Assembly (NCBI GenBank): GCA_021647345.1
Contig: JAKIUX010000005.1
Location: 1 to 16,676, forward strand
From: Hydrogenimonas sp.
Lineage (GTDB): Bacteria; Campylobacterota; Campylobacteria; Campylobacterales; Hydrogenimonadaceae
Direction: 5' to 3'
Length of the DNA: 16,676 nucleotides
Shown: positions 5,605-12,890 of the stretch, piece after piece
How positions within the stretch are numbered: the first letter of the stretch is position 1
Layout of the letters: every line of letters starts with the position of its first letter
Made by a program: the position numbers and the translations under genes
The notes under the pieces: model-generated
Seen by the model: only the letters and a program-made list of their open reading frames with translations
The model's database searches: none
Told to the model about the DNA's origin: nothing

Positions 5605-6500
5605 AGATAGGAGTTGTCGGAGCCGGCGGAGTAGGCGGTTTTCTGGCAGCAATGCTCTCTCGCAGCGGTGAGGAGATATATCTGCTTGCAAGAGGCGATC
5701 AACTTAAAGCGATAGAGAGAGAAGGAGTCTACGTAGAACTAAGAGGGGAGAGAGTCTGCGGCAAACCCAAAAAGGTTTCCGACAAAGCTTCATCTTTTGA
5801 GGTGGAGCTAGATGCGGTGCTTTTTTGTACTAAAGGGTATGATCTGGAAGAGGCGGCGCGCTCTATGGAGCCCGCCATCTCATCCAAAACTCTGCTGGTA
5901 CCCCTTGGAAACGGTGTAGAGAATGCAAATAGGCTACTATCTGTATACCCTGATAATCCTATAGCCAACGGCGCCATCTACATTGTCTCTTGCATTAAAG
6001 AGCCTGGTGTAGCAGAGGTGAAAGGTAAGGGGGCATATCTTGTCGTAGGGTGCGACGGCAAGCTGCCAAAGAGAGTGAAAGAGCTTGCGAAAGCTCTTGA
6101 AGAAGCCGGTTTGAAGGTAAAAGTTAGCGAAGATATAACAACAGAAGTATGGAGAAAATTTCTGCTAATAAGCGCTATGGCGACGCTGACTAGCTGTTAC
6201 GACGAACCGATGGGAGCCATAGTCGAAAAGAGGGGGGCTGAACTCGATGAGGCTCTTCGCGAAATCATGGCAGTCGGTATTGCAGAGGGTGCAAAGCTCG
6301 ATAAAGAGGATATAGAGAGAGTCAAAGTTCAGGTCGGAAAGGTTCCTTTCAACTCGCCTACATCAATGTGGCTCGATTTCAAAGCGGGCAACAGAACCGA
6401 GCTGGAAGAGCTTACCGGCTATATTGTTCGAAGAGGAGAGGAGATGGGCATGGAGACCCCGGTTATGCGGCGCTGCTACGAAGAGCTCAAGAGGAGATAA
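5601..6500 (+). CDS. PanE/ApbA-family 2-dehydropantoate 2-reductase-like NADPH oxidoreductase
   Basis: 299 aa, starting at GTG 5601 after AAAGGAGGGG. N-terminal Rossmann fold with G-A-G-G-V-G-G (7-13) and basic R31 for NADPH; P-L-G-N-G (101-105) corresponds to the conserved active-site Asn of PanE. The C-terminal domain keeps the catalytic Lys (K186 in W-R-K) and the Ser/Glu pair spaced 12 apart (S255, E267), as in E. coli PanE. However, the two Asn four and eight residues after the Lys in E. coli PanE are Ile190 and Ala194 here. This pattern is seen in many PanE paralogues of uncertain substrate. So a 2-keto-acid reductase is likely, but ketopantoate reduction for pantothenate/CoA is not assured, and I give no symbol. 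Overlap of 4 bp with carbonic anhydrase; 5 bp gap to the permease. Confidence 0.8.
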   Translation: MKIGVVGAGGVGGFLAAMLSRSGEEIYLLARGDQLKAIEREGVYVELRGERVCGKPKKVSDKASSFEVELDAVLFCTKGYDLEEAARSMEPAISSKTLLVPLGNGVENANRLLSVYPDNPIANGAIYIVSCIKEPGVAEVKGKGAYLVVGCDGKLPKRVKELAKALEEAGLKVKVSEDITTEVWRKFLLISAMATLTSCYDEPMGAIVEKRGAELDEALREIMAVGIAEGAKLDKEDIERVKVQVGKVPFNSPTSMWLDFKAGNRTELEELTGYIVRRGEEMGMETPVMRRCYEELKRR

Positions 6501-6505
6501 ACCCT

Positions 6506-7732
6506 TTGAGCGAAAGCGGTATAGCAGCCGATATCGTAGTCATAGCAGCGACACTTGCCGTTACGGCTCTGCTCTTTAGCAAACCTATCGAAAAGAGCGG
6601 ATGGTGGGCCGCTACTGCAATTCCGCTCGCTTCTATCATCGGAAGCGGCTTTCTTGTCATAGCGCCAATACTTCAGATGAGCACCGGCAACCTGGCGCCG
6701 CTAGCAATGCTCTTTCTAGTTGTGCTGGCCTATCTCATAGGCTCTGTCATACGTTTTAACATCCGCTATGTCGAGCCTAAACTTGCGGCTGGAACGCTTC
6801 ATACCGCTCCGAAAGCTCTTGAAAATCTCTCTCAGTGGGCTTTGGCTTTTGCCTACATAGTCTCTGTCACATACTACCTTACCCTATTCGGAGACTTCCT
6901 GCTAAGGGGTGCCGGCATGGTTGACCCGGCACTCTCCAAAAGCGTCACTACCGCCGTCATACTCTTCATAGCCTTCTACGGCCAACATAGAGGTTTCGCC
7001 TTTCTCGGGCGCTTCGAAGCTGTAAAGCTCGGAATCATAGCCGGCCTCATAGCCGGCCTCGTCTACGGCAATGTTGAAGCCTATGCAGAGGGAGTATGGA
7101 GCCTGCCGCCAAATAGTGTCGCCCCGGGATGGCACGAGATGCAGATGGTTCTTGGAATGCTTATAGTCGTGCAAGGGTTCGAGACTTCAAGATATCTTGG
7201 CGAAAAGTTTCCGCCATCTTTGCGCATAAGAACTATGCGCTACGCACAGTGGATATCGGGAGCTATCTATCTTCTATACATAGCGCTAATGCTATACTAC
7301 TTCAAATATCCTCTCCCATCGGAAGGGGAAGATACAGCCATCATCACCCTCTCCGGCCATATAGCGGCAATATTGCCGGTGATGCTGGTGGCTCTTGCTC
7401 TTATCGCTCAGTTCGATGCGGCGGTAGCCGATGCTCAGGGAGGAAACGGCCTTTTATATGAGCTTTCCAAAAAGAGAATCTCACCATCTGTCGGATACTG
7501 GGTCATAGCTTTAGGCGGACTTTTGATAGTATGGACATCCAACGTCTTTGAAGTGATCGTCTACGCTTCAAAAGCCTTTGCTATCTACTATGCCCTGCAG
7601 TCTGCCGTAGCGGCCTTAACCGCTTTGAAACATAAAGATATACCGATGAGGCTCGCAAAGTTCTTTGCATTCACACTTATCTGTTCGGCCGCTCTTTGCG
7701 TTGTGATATTCGGTATTCCGGCTAAGGGTTAG
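6506..7732 (+). CDS. APC-superfamily-like amino-acid permease
   Basis: 408 aa from TTG 6506, which lies 9 bases after GAGGAG (6491-6496) at the end of the reductase gene. A longer reading from 6368 would bury 46 codons inside that gene, so it is rejected. The protein is almost entirely hydrophobic with about 11-12 predicted membrane helices. The second helix carries S-I-I-G-S-G-F-L-V (43-51), resembling the broken TM1 substrate-binding motif of APC-type amino-acid transporters. A loop with F-E-T-S-R-Y-L-G-E (about 226-234) is also typical of the group. Substrate cannot be read from the sequence. It ends the carbonic anhydrase operon and its stop overlaps the stop of the ovothiol lyase gene on the other strand by 4 bp. 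Family assignment is moderate. Confidence 0.65.
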   Translation: MSESGIAADIVVIAATLAVTALLFSKPIEKSGWWAATAIPLASIIGSGFLVIAPILQMSTGNLAPLAMLFLVVLAYLIGSVIRFNIRYVEPKLAAGTLHTAPKALENLSQWALAFAYIVSVTYYLTLFGDFLLRGAGMVDPALSKSVTTAVILFIAFYGQHRGFAFLGRFEAVKLGIIAGLIAGLVYGNVEAYAEGVWSLPPNSVAPGWHEMQMVLGMLIVVQGFETSRYLGEKFPPSLRIRTMRYAQWISGAIYLLYIALMLYYFKYPLPSEGEDTAIITLSGHIAAILPVMLVALALIAQFDAAVADAQGGNGLLYELSKKRISPSVGYWVIALGGLLIVWTSNVFEVIVYASKAFAIYYALQSAVAALTALKHKDIPMRLAKFFAFTLICSAALCVVIFGIPAKG

Positions 7733-8886
7733 AGCGCGCTTTTAATGCGTTTCATCGCCTCTTTGAGGATGCTACGCGAGCAGGCGATATTTAGCCTCAT
7801 AAAGCCGCTTCCATCTTTGCCGAAGCTTACTCCGCTATTTAGGCCGAGTTTAGCTCTTTTTATGAAAAACTCTTCAAGCTCACTATCATCTAAGCCAAGA
7901 GTTCGACAATCGAGCCACATTAGATAAGTAGCTTCGGGTCTTAGTGCCTTTATGGCGCAATCTGAGCCGTTTAGAACTTTAGTTACAACTTCAATATTCC
8001 CCTTAAGGTAGTTTAAAAGCTCCCCAAGCCACGCATCGCCACCCTCATATGCGGCTATGAGCGCCTCTATGCCAAAGAGGTTTCCCATTGTAAGGTCGTA
8101 CCTCTTAAGCTCCATATCGAGCCGCCGTCTAAGAGAGCTGTTGTTTACAATAGCGTAGGCGGTGTTTAGACCCGCAATGTTGAAGGTTTTCGACGGAGCG
8201 TTGAGGGTTACGGTAATCTCTGCAATCTCTTTTGCTAAAGAGGCGATTGGAATATGCTTTTGTCCTTGATAGACTATATCGGCGTGAACTTCGTCGCTTA
8301 CTATAGTAACGCCGTTTCGCATGCAGATATGCGCCATCTTTTCAAGCTCCTCTTGCTCCCAGACACGCCCTACCGGATTGTGCGGCGAGCAAAGTATAAA
8401 TAGTTTTGCCTCTTTTGCTCTCTGCTCGAAATCTTCGAAATCGATCTCATATCTTTCACCTGTAAGTTTCAGAGGATTTTCAATGAGATTTCTGCCGTGG
8501 TTTTTTCCGAGTCTAAAAAAGGGGTGGTATACCGGAGGCTGTATCAGCACTCCGTCACCAGGTTCGCTAAGGGCGGTTACAAGAAAGTTTAGCGCCGGAA
8601 CCACTCCCGGAATCGGCACTATTGAGCCCTCATCGATCCTCCAGCCGTGTCTCTTTAGCATCCAGCCCTCTATAGCCCTGTAGAATCGCTCCGGATATAT
8701 CGTATATCCGTATATCGGGTGTGATGCCCGCTTTACGAGAGCTTTAGTAACACACTCTGCAGATGGAAGGTCCATATCGGCTACCCAAAGAGGCAAAATA
8801 TTGTCAGCTTTAAACTTCTCATATCTTGACTCATACTTTACAGAGTAGGTGCCGCTTCTATCTATCTTTTTATCGAAGATACTCAC
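7729..8886 (-). CDS. ovoB: PLP-dependent C-S lyase of the MalY/PatB type, probable ovothiol lyase OvoB
   Basis: 385 aa from GTG 8886-8884, which overlaps the ovoA stop as GTGA and follows GGGAG by 5 bases. An ATG four codons earlier is possible but less well placed, and MalY-type proteins usually begin just before the F-D-x-x-I-D-R seen here. Fold-type I aminotransferase: W-V-A-D-M-D near the N-terminus, Y120 in P-P-V-Y-H-P-F, N170 in S-P-H-N-P-V-G, D198 in S-D-E-V-H-A-D, and the PLP-binding K233 in A-P-S-K-T-F-N. These are hallmarks of the cystathionine beta-lyase/MalY group. Coupled to ovoA, it should cleave the sulfoxide of 5-histidylcysteine to 5-thiohistidine, which OvoA then methylates. 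Without ovoA it would be called a generic cystathionine beta-lyase (PatB), which remains the alternative. Confidence 0.8.
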   Translation of the reverse strand: MSIFDKKIDRSGTYSVKYESRYEKFKADNILPLWVADMDLPSAECVTKALVKRASHPIYGYTIYPERFYRAIEGWMLKRHGWRIDEGSIVPIPGVVPALNFLVTALSEPGDGVLIQPPVYHPFFRLGKNHGRNLIENPLKLTGERYEIDFEDFEQRAKEAKLFILCSPHNPVGRVWEQEELEKMAHICMRNGVTIVSDEVHADIVYQGQKHIPIASLAKEIAEITVTLNAPSKTFNIAGLNTAYAIVNNSSLRRRLDMELKRYDLTMGNLFGIEALIAAYEGGDAWLGELLNYLKGNIEVVTKVLNGSDCAIKALRPEATYLMWLDCRTLGLDDSELEEFFIKRAKLGLNSGVSFGKDGSGFMRLNIACSRSILKEAMKRIKSAL

Positions 8887-11000
8887 TTTTTCTCCCATAC
8901 GCTCATCTGCGCTACCGTATGCTGAAATTTGCGGGCGGTCTCTTTTATTACAAACTCAATATCTCTTGTTTCAAGAAGTCTAAAAGCGGGGTCAAGATGC
9001 TCTTTTAGCCCATCTATGGCTCTTACAGGCTCGCCGTCGCGCCTAAACCCTCCAAGCCACCTATCTTTTGGCGTATGCTCTTCATCCCACGTATAGGGAG
9101 AGGTTAGTACCAAGAGTCCACCTATATTTATTCTGTTCGAAATATCTTCTAAGAACTTGGCCGGATCATATAATCGGTCTATCAGATTTCCGGCAAACAC
9201 AAGGTCGTACCCTTTGAAGATCGGTTTGAGATTGCAGGCATCAGCCTGCCAGAATTCGACCCGAGCGGCAGTTTCGGCAAGCCTTTTTGGCAGCTTCGCC
9301 TCTTTATACTCTCTAAGATCCCCTTCTGTCGCTATAGAGTATCTTATAGAGCCTTCGCTCCTCATTTGTTCGGCCATTCCTATAAATCTAGCGGAGAAGT
9401 CGAGTCCGGTTACGCTTTTAAAAGCCGTAGCGAGCTCAAGCGTGCTTCTGCCTATTGCGCAGCCGACATCGAGAGCTTTTTCTCGCCTTCTGCCTTCGCT
9501 TAGCTCAATGCATATTTTGGCGCACTTTGCGGGAAAGTTTTCAACTCCGAAATACTCATCTCCCCATCCAAACTCGCAGTATTGGCTCTCCTGAGAATCT
9601 GTTTCGTAGACTCCGCTTCCGTAGCGCTCTTTATAGCTGCTCTCTACATATCTGAAGCCTGCATGCTGGAAGAAGTGGCGTCTAAAGGCGTACCTTGCGC
9701 TCTTTAGAGCTTCATTGCCGCAACTTACGAATGACCCTCCTTTTATCAGATTGTGCTTCGAATCAAAAGTTGGGGTTGTGAAGTCGTCATATATGGGATG
9801 AACCTTAAACCCCTCAAACGGGTAGATGGGTGTTTCGCTCCACTGCCAAAGGTTTCCTATAACGTCATAAAATTCGCCATGCTTGAAGCGGGTAACAGGG
9901 CAGGCAGAGGCGCAGTGTTCAAGATTTATGTTGGCCGGAGCTTTTTCGCCCCACTCGTGCCGGTCGGGCACTTTGCAGTGTTCGTAGAGTCTGTACCACT
10001 CATCTTCGGTAGGCAGCCTCAGACTTTTTCCAAGCTTATCGCCAAGCCAATTGCAAAAAGCCTTGGCTTCGTGGTAATTTACATCTACCGGCCAATCCAT
10101 AGGCATATCTATTATCTCAGCCAGAGCCCTGTAGCGAAAACCATCTTCTGTCGGCACCCAAAAGTGAGGATGCTGCGCCTTTTTATACTCTCGCCACGCC
10201 GCTCCCTCTTTACTCCAGTAGCTCTCATTTTTATAGCCGCCATCTTTTACAAACTCCATAAACTCTCCGTTTGTAACAAGATATTTTGAGGCTTTAAAAT
10301 CTGGAATCTTTGCTTCATGATAGCCATACTCATTGTCCCAGCCGTAAAAACTATCATCTTTTTTCCCTATGCGCACCACTCCGCCCGGTACTGAAAGCAG
10401 CTCGTTTTTCGGCGCGCTTGAGCTCTGATTGCATATCTCCCACCCGCTTTGCGGCTTTACAAGAGATATGTCGGTTTGGCGTATCAGTACAGAAGAGGTC
10501 TCTATGTGTATCCTCTCGTGCTCTATACCCATAAGTATGACCCACCAAGGCGATTCCCAGGTTATGGGTAGTTTTAGCGGCAAGGTATCTATCAGGCCAT
10601 CCACAACGGCTCTGACTCTATCTCTATATCTACGTGTCTCATCAACACTTGGCCAGTCGTAGTGAGCCTCGTTAAGGTCGTCCCAGCTCATCTCATCCAC
10701 GCCGACAGCAAAAATAGATTCAAGTTTTGGATCGATCCTTTTATCTATCACTTTAGCAAGTATGAGTTTGTTTATAAAAAATACGGCAGTGTGGCCGAAG
10801 TAGAATATGTGCGGATGGCGTAGCGGTTCTGGGCGACTATAGAATGCGTCATCGCTTTTTAGATGGCCAAAAAGTGACTCGAAAGCATCAAAAGTGGCGC
10901 AAAAAGCCTCTCTTATATCCTCTCTTAAAGAGTCGCTATCTCTATTTTTTAACAAAACCGCTCTTAACTTTTTAGAATCTATTTTCCTCTCTCTTCTCAA
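8883..11000 (-). CDS. ovoA: Ovothiol synthase OvoA (5-histidylcysteine sulfoxide synthase / thiohistidine N-methyltransferase)
   Basis: 705 aa, full length for the family. Three domains: a DinB-like iron-binding domain (about 25-170), with His70 in F-G-H-T and the H-E-R-I-H-I-E motif (His161, His165) giving the three-His iron site; an FGE/sulfatase-modifying-like domain (about 200-455), ending A-F-R-R-H-F-F-Q-H-A-G-F-R; and a class I SAM methyltransferase (about 500-700) with A-L-D-V-G-C-A-I-G-R (509-518). The first two domains join cysteine to histidine C5 with O2 to form the sulfoxide; the third N-methylates 5-thiohistidine to ovothiol A. EgtB-type ergothioneine enzymes lack this C-terminal methyltransferase, which argues for OvoA. 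Start is TTG at 11000 with AAGG 7 bases upstream; no in-frame ATG is near. First gene of a two-gene operon with ovoB. Ovothiol is a redox-active thiol thought to protect against peroxide. Confidence 0.95.
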   Translation of the reverse strand: MRRERKIDSKKLRAVLLKNRDSDSLREDIREAFCATFDAFESLFGHLKSDDAFYSRPEPLRHPHIFYFGHTAVFFINKLILAKVIDKRIDPKLESIFAVGVDEMSWDDLNEAHYDWPSVDETRRYRDRVRAVVDGLIDTLPLKLPITWESPWWVILMGIEHERIHIETSSVLIRQTDISLVKPQSGWEICNQSSSAPKNELLSVPGGVVRIGKKDDSFYGWDNEYGYHEAKIPDFKASKYLVTNGEFMEFVKDGGYKNESYWSKEGAAWREYKKAQHPHFWVPTEDGFRYRALAEIIDMPMDWPVDVNYHEAKAFCNWLGDKLGKSLRLPTEDEWYRLYEHCKVPDRHEWGEKAPANINLEHCASACPVTRFKHGEFYDVIGNLWQWSETPIYPFEGFKVHPIYDDFTTPTFDSKHNLIKGGSFVSCGNEALKSARYAFRRHFFQHAGFRYVESSYKERYGSGVYETDSQESQYCEFGWGDEYFGVENFPAKCAKICIELSEGRRREKALDVGCAIGRSTLELATAFKSVTGLDFSARFIGMAEQMRSEGSIRYSIATEGDLREYKEAKLPKRLAETAARVEFWQADACNLKPIFKGYDLVFAGNLIDRLYDPAKFLEDISNRINIGGLLVLTSPYTWDEEHTPKDRWLGGFRRDGEPVRAIDGLKEHLDPAFRLLETRDIEFVIKETARKFQHTVAQMSVWEKK

Positions 11001-11037
11001 GTAAATACCTTTTTTGACGATTTAGTAATCGGACAAA

Positions 11038-11058
11038 ATGCGACTAAACAGATCGCAT
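11038..11058. promoter_or_regulatory. Possible operator between ovoA and the signalling operon
   Basis: The 96-bp divergent gap contains a dyad ATGCGA-N9-TCGCAT (11038-11043 and 11053-11058). Placement 38-58 bases upstream of the ovoA start and 39-59 upstream of the repeat-protein ATG would suit a regulator acting on both. No convincing -35/-10 pair is seen; AT-rich -10-like sequence is present at 11071-11080. The dyad is short and could be chance. Confidence 0.25.
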
Positions 11059-11096
11059 CTAAAGTCACAATATTTTAACATAACGAAAGAGTTTGA

Positions 11097-12890
11097 ATGT
11101 ATCTAAGAATATTATTGGCTATATTTTTTCTTTTCTCAGCCTCTCCTCTTTTGGCAAAGCTAAAACCAAAAACTCCAAACGATGTTTACGGATACGCTAT
11201 TTTGCTTAAGCAAGAAGTTGCATATCTTAGAAAAAAGAGCGGCATAACAGATCCGTTTCCGACTCCTCTTGTTGAGAGGAACAAAAAGCCAAGACATGTT
11301 ATTCAAAAAGCACTTGAGATACTCTCTAAAATCAATCTATACAGAATAAACCACGGATACGGAGCCATTACGATACCTCCATACCCTCCAAGGGAGATCA
11401 CTCCGCAGGATGTATACGATATGGTAAAAAGGCTTGACGGCGAGATGAGAATTTTTATAGACGATAAAGATTTTCTCTCCAAACTTGTTTCAAAGAAGTA
11501 TACCGCAAAGACTCCTAGCGATGTATATGCGCTCCTTTGGTCGATATCTATGGGTTTTGACGCTCTGCTTGGAATAAGAGGCTACACCCCTACCGATGTA
11601 TACGCCCTAAGCGAGAAGGCTGTAAAGATAGCGAAATTTTTGCGCCACTCTCAAAATATATATGATTCTGCTGCAATGCCCCCTGAAGAGGATGGGCTTC
11701 ATCCAAACCATGCTCTGCAAGAGTCTATAGAGTTTTTAAAAAAGATTGCTGAAGGTGAGAAGCGCCTTTGGATAGAGCCAGCAGATATTCCGCAAGCTCC
11801 TCAAAGGGTAGTGACTCCTACCGAAGTGTATGATTCGCTTCAGTACAGTATCGCTGAACTTCAGCGCATAAAATATAGATTGGGTATTGAGAGATATTTT
11901 GAGATTACTGCGCCAAAAGAGGAGAAGACTCCTTCGGATGTGGTAAGAAACTTAAAGTATGCCAAGATGCTCCTTCCGGACTTTAGCTTAGAAAGAAAAA
12001 TAGTCCAATACCCAGAAAGCTCTCTAAAGAAGAGTCCAAACCAAGTCTTTGGCGTAACAGAGGAGATCTTAAAAAAATTAGCCATACTTAAAACCCTGCG
12101 AGGCGTGCAAGTTGACCCAAAGGCTCCTCCAAAAATTTTCGGATTAAAGCCGATCCATACATACCAAAAAGGAATAGAGGCGATAGAGAAGGCTATTAGA
12201 CTAAAGGTGCAGATGGGCTTTTATCCATCTCAGATCCCTTCTGCTCCATATCGTCCTATAACGCCAAGCGAAGTTTATGAGCTTATTATCAGACTAGATG
12301 GAATAGTTACCCTTCTGCTTAAAAAAGCCGGCAGCAAAGATGTCAAAGCCTATCTCTACAAAGACGACAAGAGGACCTATAGCGGCAAGACCCCTTCGGA
12401 TGTCTACTTCAATCTTTGGAGAATTTCAAAACTTTTTGATCTTCTTTCCGGCGAGGTCTATACTCCAAACGAAACATATACCCTAGCTTCTCAAATAAGA
12501 GAAAAAATTGAGTTGCTGGCTAAAGAGCTAAAGATCAAAAGAGTTTCGCGGCCAAGCAGCCAAAAAAGAGACGGCGTAGTACCCCTTAATGTCTTTAAGC
12601 TTACTCTCTTGCTTCATGAAAGACTTAAAGCTTTTCAAAAAAGAGCAAATATGGATGTAAGTGATATTAAAATTCCCAGAGAGCAAAATGTGACGCCAAA
12701 TATAGTCTATAACGCACTAAGAATTATTAACGCCGGTATAAACGAGATCTTAATAGAGATGGGCATAGATGCCGAGCATCTTGATAAGCCTTTGACGAGG
12801 GCCGTAAACAAAACTCCATCTGATGTGTATCAAGTTGTTGAAGAGGCTATTTGGATGATGGATGCGCTTTTTAAGGATGGAAACTATTGA
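11097..12890 (+). CDS. Exported helical protein with sixteen TPxDVY repeats in two duplicated halves
   Basis: 597 aa; I do not recognise a family. Residues 1-20 are a signal peptide (L-L-A-I-F-F-L-F core, ending P-L-L-A), so it should be periplasmic. The mature protein is built from sixteen copies of a [KIVY]-T-P-x-[DE]-V-Y motif, each starting a helix with L/I at helical spacing. The Pro positions are 27, 65, 103, 140, 165, 203, 241, 279, then 314, 352, 390, 433, 457, 496, 534, 574. Copies 6, 10 and 14 are most degenerate. Both halves show the same spacing pattern, including one short step of 24-25, so the second half is a duplicate of the first. Few Cys and no enzyme motif suggest an alpha-solenoid-like binding scaffold. 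Its TGA overlaps the TTG start of the histidine kinase gene (TTGA), so a sensor or co-sensor role is plausible. Ribosome site is weak (AAAGAG). Confidence 0.75.
   Translation: MYLRILLAIFFLFSASPLLAKLKPKTPNDVYGYAILLKQEVAYLRKKSGITDPFPTPLVERNKKPRHVIQKALEILSKINLYRINHGYGAITIPPYPPREITPQDVYDMVKRLDGEMRIFIDDKDFLSKLVSKKYTAKTPSDVYALLWSISMGFDALLGIRGYTPTDVYALSEKAVKIAKFLRHSQNIYDSAAMPPEEDGLHPNHALQESIEFLKKIAEGEKRLWIEPADIPQAPQRVVTPTEVYDSLQYSIAELQRIKYRLGIERYFEITAPKEEKTPSDVVRNLKYAKMLLPDFSLERKIVQYPESSLKKSPNQVFGVTEEILKKLAILKTLRGVQVDPKAPPKIFGLKPIHTYQKGIEAIEKAIRLKVQMGFYPSQIPSAPYRPITPSEVYELIIRLDGIVTLLLKKAGSKDVKAYLYKDDKRTYSGKTPSDVYFNLWRISKLFDLLSGEVYTPNETYTLASQIREKIELLAKELKIKRVSRPSSQKRDGVVPLNVFKLTLLLHERLKAFQKRANMDVSDIKIPREQNVTPNIVYNALRIINAGINEILIEMGIDAEHLDKPLTRAVNKTPSDVYQVVEEAIWMMDALFKDGNY
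11172..12887 (+). repeat. Internal duplication in the TPxDVY gene (two ~285-aa halves of eight units)
   Basis: Units 1-8 (from residue 26, position 11172) align with units 9-16 (from residue 313, about 12033). Offsets of the motif Pro between halves are 287, 287, 287, 293, 292, 293, 293 and 295. Specific pairings support it: unit 3 and unit 11 both read V-Y-x-x-[VI]-x-R-L-D-G, and units 4 and 12 both read K-T-P-S-D-V-Y-x-x-L-W-x-I-S. Units 5 and 13 both begin Y-T-P at the short step. Confidence 0.8.

Noticed and set aside
9753..10289. A 178-aa open frame antisense to ovoA
   Set aside because: It lies fully within the strongly conserved ovoA coding region and has no recognisable motif or convincing ribosome site; a shadow frame.
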